64,000 nucleotides of DNA, taken from Erysipelotrichaceae bacterium. Lineage in GTDB: Bacteria > Bacillota_I > Bacilli_A > RFN20 > CAG-826. The position numbers and the translations under genes were made by a program. The stretch is taken from the NCBI GenBank assembly GCA_015058945.1, contig SVBF01000018.1, forward strand, positions 124,001-188,000, read 5' to 3'. The notes under the pieces are model-generated. The model saw only the letters and a list, made by a program, of their open reading frames with translations. It was not told where the DNA came from and made no database searches. Positions within the stretch are counted from its first letter, which is position 1, and each line of letters begins with the position of its first letter. This document shows, one piece after another, positions 57,334-64,000 of this stretch.

Positions 57334-59226
57334 TTAGGCTTGATGCCTTTTCTTTTTGGACACGAAGTAGGCGGTGCCAATAGCCGCTAGACCGGCAAGG
57401 CCGGAGGCGAGGACGATCCAGAGGGTCGTAGTGAGGGGGGAAGAGTCAGAGGAATAATTCCCAGGGACAAACTTCACGGTCCATTTTCCCGTCGTCGATC
57501 GAGAATAGAGTTCTGTGTATATGTCCGCAATCGCGACTTCCGTTTTGTCAGTATCTTCAACCTCGCCATCCTGATATGTATTGTCCTCTACATAGGTATA
57601 AATGGAGGAGGCACGGAAATCACTGTAACTATCGAGCTCGCTCGTCACAGCGTCATAATAGCCCACCAATGTAGTGGCAAGCGTTTGGTCAATCGAACAT
57701 AAGGTCTCGTCTTCCGCGGTCTCAATCGCCGAGCCAATTTCGAATAGAGCTCGGGCGGCCACCCCCATCGTTCCGGAAACGCCGCCCCAGCCATATTCCC
57801 AATAAACATGTGGCGTGTCCGTGGTTCCGGGGAGATTAACAACACTGCTCCAGCTGGTGCCTCCGTCCAAAGAAATCTTAAACGATAAGGCCGCATTGGA
57901 ATTGAGACCTCGAAGATCATATATAGGAATACGGGCCAAGCCGGTCTTTGTTGACCCATAGTGGCCGCTAAAATGTATAGATGAATAACTAACGGCTGAT
58001 GGCACGGAAGTCCATAGCAACGTGCCCGAAATGCACTCGTCTCCCCCGGACGATCCATTTGGAACCTTATAAGTTACTATGTTCAGTGTCGTATTGCCGC
58101 TCGCGGTGTAAGGAATATATAAATAACCGAGCGTGGCTTTGGATGTCTCATTAATAAAATACAAATCGCCGTCTTTACTATAGTAAATATCGTAGACGCC
58201 GGCTGTGTAACACTTGAAATTCGCTCCTCCACCACCGCGTATATCTCCAGATTCTGCGTTGTAAGCTTCACCAGCACCCGAAGTCGTGTAATAGTTGCAA
58301 TTTGCGCCATCTGCAATTTGGACCAGTCTGAATTCCGCGTTTATAGCGATAGAGATACCCTCCCAATAAGCAACGTCAGTGTTATTGGTGGCTAAGTTAC
58401 CGAGCACAGCGGAGTTCACAGTCCAACCCGTCGCTGTGCCCACACCATCGCCGATTAAATACATGCCAATACTATATTTTGCGTAAAGCACGGTATCGGC
58501 GGTCGGTGACAGCGAGGCAATAGTTGCGGATGTGCAAGCGGAATCTGTACACCACCCGTCGAATTTATAATTTGCTGGGCATTGCTCTTTTTCCAAAGTG
58601 GGCAAAGCACAATTGTTCCCTTTTTTATAAAGGTAGCATGCATGTGTAGTCCAAGAGCCTCCGACTGATGTTTGTATTTTCAGTCTAATTTTGTAGTAAA
58701 ACCCGTCATTTGTTGCGCTTCCACCGCTGATTTTAATCGTATTGCCAGTCGCGCTATTGTAGTTACTCAACGTAGCTTGGTTGTAATAAACGTTGGGGTC
58801 CGAACCTTTCAATCGTTTGATGTAAAGATCTTTTCCATTCAGATTTGTAAGGGTGCCGCTATTTCCGACATAAACCTGGAAATACTGCATTGTAGTAGTT
58901 CCATTAACGCTAACGCTGTTGTATTTGTTTTGAGAGTAGTTGGCAAAGTCGTCCTCTTTTGTTTGCCAATTGTTTGCCATATAGGTTCCATCGCCCCAAA
59001 CAGCAGTATTTACGTTAGAGTCAGTCCACCAATCGCCGTTTGGCAAAACGAAACGAAGATACCTGTCGTTATCTGCCTCAGTTTCAGCCCCCGTCTCCAC
59101 CACTTCGTTTTGCTGCTCACTAGCAACATAGCTCGCAGCAGCCCCCACTCCTAAAGCCATGGCCAAAGCGCCGAAAAGAGTTAGGAGCTTGGTGGATTTT
59201 CTTTTGAACAGTTTGGAGAGGAACAT
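57334..59226 (-). CDS. Secreted surface protein with Flg_new-like repeat and SPLTTT membrane anchor
   Basis: 630 aa from the ATG at 59226 (MFLSKLFKRKSTK); a TTG at 59307 would add 27 residues without a signal. Signal peptide about 12-36. A Flg_new/Listeria-Bacteroides-type repeat is seen as YKFDGWCTDSACTSATI...TVLYAKYS. A later LIGDGVGTATGW...DGDLYFIN region resembles sugar-binding beta domains. The C-terminus holds SSPLTTTLWIVLASGLAG, a membrane span and SKKKRHQA, the same anchor as in the 61455 protein. Probably displayed on the cell surface. Tandem cre-like sites lie at 59359-59384 upstream. Confidence 0.83.
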   Translation of the reverse strand: MFLSKLFKRKSTKLLTLFGALAMALGVGAAASYVASEQQNEVVETGAETEADNDRYLRFVLPNGDWWTDSNVNTAVWGDGTYMANNWQTKEDDFANYSQNKYNSVSVNGTTTMQYFQVYVGNSGTLTNLNGKDLYIKRLKGSDPNVYYNQATLSNYNSATGNTIKISGGSATNDGFYYKIRLKIQTSVGGSWTTHACYLYKKGNNCALPTLEKEQCPANYKFDGWCTDSACTSATIASLSPTADTVLYAKYSIGMYLIGDGVGTATGWTVNSAVLGNLATNNTDVAYWEGISIAINAEFRLVQIADGANCNYYTTSGAGEAYNAESGDIRGGGGANFKCYTAGVYDIYYSKDGDLYFINETSKATLGYLYIPYTASGNTTLNIVTYKVPNGSSGGDECISGTLLWTSVPSAVSYSSIHFSGHYGSTKTGLARIPIYDLRGLNSNAALSFKISLDGGTSWSSVVNLPGTTDTPHVYWEYGWGGVSGTMGVAARALFEIGSAIETAEDETLCSIDQTLATTLVGYYDAVTSELDSYSDFRASSIYTYVEDNTYQDGEVEDTDKTEVAIADIYTELYSRSTTGKWTVKFVPGNYSSDSSPLTTTLWIVLASGLAGLAAIGTAYFVSKKKRHQA

Positions 59227-59358
59227 GCGGGTTCTTGGTGGATCCGTAGATGAGGGGAGAGGGTTTCTTATCTTTTGATAAGAGAGACAAGTATCTCTAC
59301 TAATCAAAAACCTCCCTTTCGACGGGTTACGCTCATTTTAAAGCCCACTTTTCGCGTA

Positions 59359-59384
59359 TGCAAGCGCTTTCGTAAGCGGTTTCA
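59359..59384 (-). promoter_or_regulatory. Tandem cre-like operators upstream of the 630-aa surface gene
   Basis: Two overlapping copies read on the plus strand: TGCAAGCGCTTTCG (59359-59372) and CGTAAGCGGTTTCA (59371-59384), each 13 of 14 matches to TGNAANCGNTNNCA. They suggest control by a CcpA/LacI-type regulator. Confidence 0.5.
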
Positions 59385-59546
59385 GTTAAGCAAATAGGTA
59401 ATAATGCTACTCAAAACTGCGAATTTATAGGCATACCCTGCTCTAAAGATCTAGCGGTGTTGCCAAATCGAACAACTTTTTCATGGAATTGTCTATTTAT
59501 TCCAGCGGATCGGTCGCGTTATGCTTTGGCCGAAGGAGGCACCAAC

Positions 59547-59759
59547 ATGTACGTCACCGCAACGGAATTCAAAAACCATCTTGGGGAATACCTCGACATC
59601 GCCCTAAAAGAGGAAGTCATCATCACAAGGAACAAGAAAGAGCGTTTCAGGTTGAGTCCTTATGGCAGTCGTTCGTCTATCGATATCGAATCTTTGTTTG
59701 GAATCCTTCCAAGCGACATAAACGAAAAGAAAATCCTCGCGGACAAACCACGAGGATAA
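59547..59759 (+). CDS. Orphan Phd/YefM-family antitoxin-like protein
   Basis: 70 aa from the ATG at 59547, preceded by AAGGAGG (spacing seven). MYVTATEFKNHLGEYLDIALKEE followed by VIITRNKKERFRL fits the DNA-binding Phd/YefM N-terminal fold. Such proteins repress their own promoter and neutralise a Doc, YoeB or VapC-type toxin. No toxin gene follows; the next gene is convergent (HesB-like). The C-terminal ~25 residues (IDIESLFGILPSDINEKKI) match the usual toxin-binding tail. It may be an orphan antitoxin or a stand-alone repressor. Confidence 0.78.
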   Translation: MYVTATEFKNHLGEYLDIALKEEVIITRNKKERFRLSPYGSRSSIDIESLFGILPSDINEKKILADKPRG

Positions 59760-59774
59760 GCCGGTGCTTGTCGA

Positions 59775-60155
59775 CTACGCTTCGTGATGGCAGCAGCCGT
59801 CTTCGCAGCAGCAACCGTCTTCATGGTCGCAGTCACAATGATCATGATCACAATCGCAGTCATCATGGTGATGCCCGTGGCAGCAACCGCAGCCACGCAT
59901 CGGCATGGTGACTTTTAAGTTATCGCCTTCCGCGTCGAACACGGCCTTCTCCATGAAGGCTTCGTCTTCTTCGTTGATGTCGATCTTGATGCCGTTGACT
60001 TCGATAAGGCGCTTGGCCCCTGCTTCTTCAATTAAGCCAAGGTTCAATCCGACCCTGCCGTCGCCCTCATCATGCAAGAACATGTTGACTACGGGCTTGC
60101 CACTGCGGGACATGGCCTCTAGGAATACTTTTTTGCCAGCGTCGGTGATCGTCAT
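59775..60155 (-). CDS. IscA/HesB-like iron-sulfur family protein with Cys/His-rich tail
   Basis: 126 aa. Residues 1-85 have the HesB/IscA-like fold (LHDEGDGRVGLNLGLIE..., IEVNGIKIDINEEDEAFMEKA), but the three conserved cysteines of true IscA are not in their usual places. The last ~38 residues are a Cys/His/Asp-rich tail (CGCCHGHHHDDCDCD and further CDCDH, GCCCEDGCC units) that should bind metal, probably Zn, Ni or Fe. The start has GAGG ten bases upstream and TATAAT at 60187-60182 on the minus strand. A metal-storage, metal-sensing or Fe-S carrier role is possible; the tail is the unusual part. Confidence 0.8.
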   Translation of the reverse strand: MTITDAGKKVFLEAMSRSGKPVVNMFLHDEGDGRVGLNLGLIEEAGAKRLIEVNGIKIDINEEDEAFMEKAVFDAEGDNLKVTMPMRGCGCCHGHHHDDCDCDHDHCDCDHEDGCCCEDGCCHHEA

Positions 60156-60192
60156 AGTAGGTACCTCAAAACAACCGCTTCATTATACGCGT

Positions 60193-61446
60193 TTATTCTT
60201 GAATGTCTTTCTTCTCGGGCAAGCCACGGTTTCTTAGCCCTCGTATGGAGACGATATAGAGCTTCACCGTGGTGACGATGAAGATCGCGGCTACCCCGCC
60301 TAAGACCACTAAGGCGATCCAAGAATAAGCCGTCTCGTTTTGCATATAGCTCAGCGCGTTAAGAAGGACCGTATAAAGGGTCGTCACGGTGAGTAGGTAA
60401 CCGGTGTAGCAAAGGGATATGGTCGCGGGGTCACTGTCTCTCTTCGCATGGACCAAGTCAAGGATCGAGGCGATGAGGCGATAGACGAAGAAAGACCCGG
60501 AGACGAAGATGGTCCAACTAAAGGGTGCCCCACCCTTATGCAGTTCCGCGAAGACGGTCAAGGTCGTTCCGAAAGCGCCGAGCAGCACACTGACGCCGAT
60601 CGCGTTGAATAACATGATCTGGTATTGGCTATGAAGGCGTTTGGCCTCGTCTTTCATATGGCTGACCTTAAGTCGCCAGAAATAGGTGATGAGGCGGATG
60701 ATGGACATGCCCACGAACGCATGTCCTACGGACACTAGAGTATTCTCCTTGAATGCGCCGATGTAATAGATGATGCCTAAGGTCAAGGAGAACGAGGTAC
60801 CGAAATAGAAGAAGATGCCGGCTTTGTTTAACGCCCGTATCGCCAAAGAGAAACGCTCGGATACCCTGGATTCTTTTTTGATCGCGCCGCGAACGATGCT
60901 CGAGGCGGTAAATAGGACCGTGACGATCGTTAACGAGGCGTTGAATATCAACATCGGAATAAAGACGCCTAGCGAATTAAACGGAACCTTATAGAAATAG
61001 AGCAACGAGGTAATGAAGGCATCTAGGGCATAGATAAAGGCGCAGAGATAATAGTTGGCCATGCCTTTGCCATAAGGCTTATCCCACACGCTGTATAAAT
61101 ATAGGATTAAGTAACTTAGGGTACCTAAGCCATAAATGAGGATGCTCGGCACATCGGCTTTGCCTTGCTCCCAATTAAAGAGCATCAAGAACAATAACCC
61201 GAAGTCGAGCACGAAGATCGAGGCGCAGGAGACGATGCCGGCGATGAAATCGCGGTGGTATGAATCCTTGAAATATCGGATGGGCAATAGATGGAATAGT
61301 TCCATCAAAGCCACCCCGAAGAAGAACAGCGTGAACGTCAGATATAGATAGTTGCCGCGTATGGCGTCATAAAGCGAAAAGCCTAGTAGCCCCATCGAGG
61401 CCAATAGGCTTGCGAAATGTATGGATAACCTACGATACCGCTGCAC
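60193..61446 (-). CDS. Polytopic membrane protein, unknown function
   Basis: 417 aa starting from a GTG at 61446, eight bases after the stop of the 61455 gene and without a Shine-Dalgarno, so probably translated from the same message. Eleven to twelve hydrophobic spans are spread over the whole length; a basic loop (RLKVSHMKDEAKRLHSQYQ) lies in the middle. It does not match the MFS, MATE or ABC permease patterns that I know. Possibly a transporter or a membrane enzyme scaffold; no function is proposed. Confidence 0.78.
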   Translation of the reverse strand: MQRYRRLSIHFASLLASMGLLGFSLYDAIRGNYLYLTFTLFFFGVALMELFHLLPIRYFKDSYHRDFIAGIVSCASIFVLDFGLLFLMLFNWEQGKADVPSILIYGLGTLSYLILYLYSVWDKPYGKGMANYYLCAFIYALDAFITSLLYFYKVPFNSLGVFIPMLIFNASLTIVTVLFTASSIVRGAIKKESRVSERFSLAIRALNKAGIFFYFGTSFSLTLGIIYYIGAFKENTLVSVGHAFVGMSIIRLITYFWRLKVSHMKDEAKRLHSQYQIMLFNAIGVSVLLGAFGTTLTVFAELHKGGAPFSWTIFVSGSFFVYRLIASILDLVHAKRDSDPATISLCYTGYLLTVTTLYTVLLNALSYMQNETAYSWIALVVLGGVAAIFIVTTVKLYIVSIRGLRNRGLPEKKDIQE

Positions 61447-61454
61447 GAAGATAT

Positions 61455-64000
61455 TTAAGCGCGTTCACGTTTCTTCTTCGAGAAGAAGTAAGCTGCGCCG
61501 ATCGCGGCAAGTCCGGTCATACCCGAGGCAAGAACGATCCATAAGGTAGTCGTTAGCGGGGAATCAGGATTCGCATATCGACCGGGGATATAACCCGATA
61601 AAGAAGGCGTGCGCACCGAGGACATGAAGGGCGTCTTTTCATAATTCAGTACGACAAAGTCGTATGTCTTTAGCGCCCGTTGCAAGCAATCTCGCTCAAC
61701 TCCAGGCGTTCCACCCCTAGTGTCATTTTCCCAAGTGGCATAGCCATACTGAAGCATCGCCTTAGCATGGCTTAACTCTGCAGAGGTCAACTTATATGTA
61801 CCGTAGGTGCCGGCATCATCACCGGTGTTCTCGGTGACGAACAAAGCGGTGTATTTGTTGCTCACGTTGGTCCAGGCCGTGTTGAAGGCCGCGGAAGAAT
61901 CATCCACCACATCCGCCCCGCAAACATCAGCGGCAGCCATTTGTTCGTTTAGATAGGTGGCGAATTCGATGACGGCTTTCTGGGCTTTGAGGTTTACATT
62001 GGCGAATTCAGCCTCAGGAATATGATCCATATATTTGTAAAGAGCGATGGGATCCTGCCCATTAGAATAACAGCTAAAAAGTGGGTCGCCGCCATTATAG
62101 TTGTAACGCAAATGGTTTCTGCTAAATTCTCCCTGAGCGACCGCGGTGACGGCGCCGGAATCGATCGCAAGGTTAAAACTCGCATTGGCGTCCTGAACCT
62201 CGACCGTCTTCGCGTGGTTAGAGGAATCAGATGCCGCAGCGATGTATTGATTCGTTGAGTTTTCCTTAAACGACCAGCTTCCGCTCTCCGTACCAGATTC
62301 CACCGTGTATGTTTCGGTGGCACCCGCAGGAGTAATCTCGTGCAAAGTCCCAACTATAGATTGCGTCGCCGCCACGGAACGAATGTTGTGGTATTGGGAG
62401 TCATAAACCTTCGTTGTATATAAATCGGCCGACTCGGTGTAATTTGCAATAATAACCCGGTCCCCGGCACTAAGTTCGGAAATGCTTTCGATTCGGAAAT
62501 AGCCACTTTCGGCTCCGGCCTCGCGCTTAATAGAGTTCAGACGTGGCGTGATCGAAACCGGTTGGTTCTGACCGGTACGAGCGCCTTTATAGAACGCGAC
62601 AAGGAACTTACCATCGTCCGCGGCCGTGAAGGGATAACTCAGCGCAAGCGGAGTGCCTTCGGAAGAGGGCGTGCTCGTATCGTAAAGGCCTAAATGAATT
62701 TGGTTCTCACCGGTTCCAACGTTGCTCACGTCCAAACTTGTACTGGGAACACCACTCTTCCAGGTTACGGTAAAGGACCACGAGGCCGTGTTTACAGCCT
62801 GAGCAATAGTCGTCCCTGCAAAGCAATCAATCGTTCCGCGACTGGTCCAGCCCAATGTTTGGGCTTCATCGGGATGCATCGTAACGCTTACTGAATTGGC
62901 ATCTATATCAACTTCATGGTAGGCATAACTCACTGAGAAAGATGTGGTATTCGACGTCGGCGATGCCGGTGATATCGTTGCATCTCCGGACGAAACCAAA
63001 TCGGCCAAGGAAACCGTGTCGTCTAAAGAATCGTCATCCCAATGTCTGGCCACAGATAAACCCGTGAAATCCCACTCAATGCCATCGGCATAGTAGTAAT
63101 CATGTTTAACATCAAGGCCTTGGATGAGCTCAACCTGAATGACGCTGGCTGAACCATGTGACGCGGCGACAATGTTTACTGTATCCGTATCACTAGTAGG
63201 CGTACCACCCGGGGCATAGGTAATGGTAATTAAGTTGTCGCCCTCGACCAAAGCCGCTTGTCCAAGGGGATAAGTGATTACAAAATCGGTCGTCGCTTCG
63301 GTCGTCCCGTCACCATAAACAATATTAACGTTGAAGTCGCTGGCAGAGACTGTGGCGTCTTCGTAATAGTTTTTCTCTGGATTCGACAAGGATGCGGAAA
63401 TCCCAACCATTTCTGGATCGTCTTCAACGTAGCGATACATTGTGACGACGTTTTGCGAAGACGAATAATAACGGAAGCGGTGACCACCACTGTTATATTG
63501 AAGCGTCGAGCCAGACGCTTGGACGCTAGCGATTGTGGCCGTTCCATTATTCGCAATAGAAATGGTGTTTGTTAATTCGTTTGCGGTCTGTATTTTGCCA
63601 TTACTTGCTGTACCAATCCGATAAGCCGTCGCGGCATGAGAAATCAACGTGCCGGAAGATGCGTCCCAAGTAAATCTAGCCCTATCGACCGCAGTCGAAC
63701 TGGAGATAGTTTTTGTTTGGCTAATTGATACAGATATATAGTTGTTTTCGCTGTCGAGGGATGCCGCCGCTAGGTAACCGTTCAATACCACTGATGCAGT
63801 TTCGGCAACAATAAGATAATCTCCACTAGCAAGGCTGCCAGCTGTCGTTACCTTTTCATAATGGTGCCCGCTTTCCGCTGCTGCCACCGTCACGCTATAG
63901 GTGTCCTCTTTTCCTAGATAATTGACGGCAATCGTCTGCAATCCTATGGTGTATCTGTCGTATCCAGTAAATATCAAATTTGGATTGTCGTTTGAAATGA
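61455..64000 (-). CDS. Large secreted Ig-like surface protein with SPLTTT anchor (N-terminus beyond window)
   Basis: At least 847 aa; the frame stays open to the window edge at 64000, so a TTG at 63977 is not a real start. From the left: end of a Big_3-like domain (IFTGYDRYTIGLQTIAVNYLGKE), then a module (YEKVTTAGSLASGDYLIVA to RYYSSSQNVVTMYRYV) shared with the 49789 protein, two more Ig-like domains, a second copy of that module (YFRIESISELSAGDRVIIA to CYSNGQDPIALYKYM), a helical domain also shared with 49789, and the anchor SPLTTTLWIVLASGMTG plus SKKKRERA. Likely adhesive or polysaccharide-binding surface protein. Confidence 0.85.
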   Translation of the reverse strand, partial: ISNDNPNLIFTGYDRYTIGLQTIAVNYLGKEDTYSVTVAAAESGHHYEKVTTAGSLASGDYLIVAETASVVLNGYLAAASLDSENNYISVSISQTKTISSSTAVDRARFTWDASSGTLISHAATAYRIGTASNGKIQTANELTNTISIANNGTATIASVQASGSTLQYNSGGHRFRYYSSSQNVVTMYRYVEDDPEMVGISASLSNPEKNYYEDATVSASDFNVNIVYGDGTTEATTDFVITYPLGQAALVEGDNLITITYAPGGTPTSDTDTVNIVAASHGSASVIQVELIQGLDVKHDYYYADGIEWDFTGLSVARHWDDDSLDDTVSLADLVSSGDATISPASPTSNTTSFSVSYAYHEVDIDANSVSVTMHPDEAQTLGWTSRGTIDCFAGTTIAQAVNTASWSFTVTWKSGVPSTSLDVSNVGTGENQIHLGLYDTSTPSSEGTPLALSYPFTAADDGKFLVAFYKGARTGQNQPVSITPRLNSIKREAGAESGYFRIESISELSAGDRVIIANYTESADLYTTKVYDSQYHNIRSVAATQSIVGTLHEITPAGATETYTVESGTESGSWSFKENSTNQYIAAASDSSNHAKTVEVQDANASFNLAIDSGAVTAVAQGEFSRNHLRYNYNGGDPLFSCYSNGQDPIALYKYMDHIPEAEFANVNLKAQKAVIEFATYLNEQMAAADVCGADVVDDSSAAFNTAWTNVSNKYTALFVTENTGDDAGTYGTYKLTSAELSHAKAMLQYGYATWENDTRGGTPGVERDCLQRALKTYDFVVLNYEKTPFMSSVRTPSLSGYIPGRYANPDSPLTTTLWIVLASGMTGLAAIGAAYFFSKKKRERA

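Noticed and set aside
57334-59226. LPxTG sortase substrate
   Set aside because: The tail has SPLTTT before the span, not LPxTG, and no sortase gene is visible.
1-64000. tRNA, rRNA, tmRNA or RNase P genes
   Set aside because: No T-arm-like motif with paired acceptor ends and no conserved rRNA or tmRNA segment was found by eye.

Overview
The window (about 50% GC by eye) reads as a chromosomal segment of an uncultured, gut-type member of the Bacilli (Firmicutes). The basis is Gram-positive-style secreted proteins, Shine-Dalgarno sites of the AAGGAGG type, GpsA, DegV, LrgAB and ROK genes, many secreted proteins with an 'AWF' signal-peptide junction (the TasA/camelysin type processed by SipW-like peptidases), and surface proteins ending in a SPLTTT/TM/KKKR anchor. 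TGA is a normal stop here (several ATGA stop/start overlaps). No rRNA, tRNA or CRISPR array was seen.

Layout. 1-4158 (minus): operon of membrane and small helical proteins of unknown function, one ending in a DUF2188 domain. 4201-6542: small protein, HAD phosphatase and a divergent ROK regulator. 6543-8089: a 1.5 kb decayed stretch. 8090-13856: envelope genes (two GT8 glycosyltransferases, two PlsC-type acyltransferases), exonuclease III and an NCS2 permease, followed by DegV. 14851-20808: a tyrosine recombinase beside a set of AWF surface-protein cassettes, one intact and two broken, with a DUF3990-type toxin-antitoxin pair between them. 21114-38491 (plus): a tightly packed operon of at least eleven genes behind a long structured leader. 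It encodes AWF fibre-like proteins, a SipW-type signal peptidase, a membrane McrB-like AAA+ ATPase, a DUF2357-like partner, two membrane proteins with catalytically degenerate GGDEF/EAL domains, a degenerate nucleosidase and a 1492-residue carbohydrate-binding-module-like giant. 38498-49731: Fic protein, HipBA, MFS transporter, ABC transporter with lipoprotein, LrgAB, second Fic protein. 49789-64000: large secreted Ig-like/anchor proteins, HAD phosphatase, GpsA, a second DUF3990-type toxin-antitoxin pair, an orphan Phd-type antitoxin and an IscA/HesB-like protein with a Cys/His tail.

The most striking signals are two. (1) A 16-bp perfect inverted repeat (15936-15951 and 19703-19718) lies exactly at the AWF codons of the silent and the expressed cassette, in the same reading frame, next to a tyrosine recombinase and five 10-bp phased repeats. 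Inversion of the 3.8 kb between them would join the expressed signal peptide to the silent cassette, which predicts phase or antigenic variation of a TasA-like surface protein. (2) The 21-38 kb operon couples SipW/TasA-like export with a McrB/DUF2357-like pair and dead c-di-GMP-type domains; I recognise no described system with this make-up. A third, genome-style signal is that many first genes have a -10 hexamer 6-8 bases before the start codon and no ribosome binding site, suggesting frequent leaderless mRNAs.
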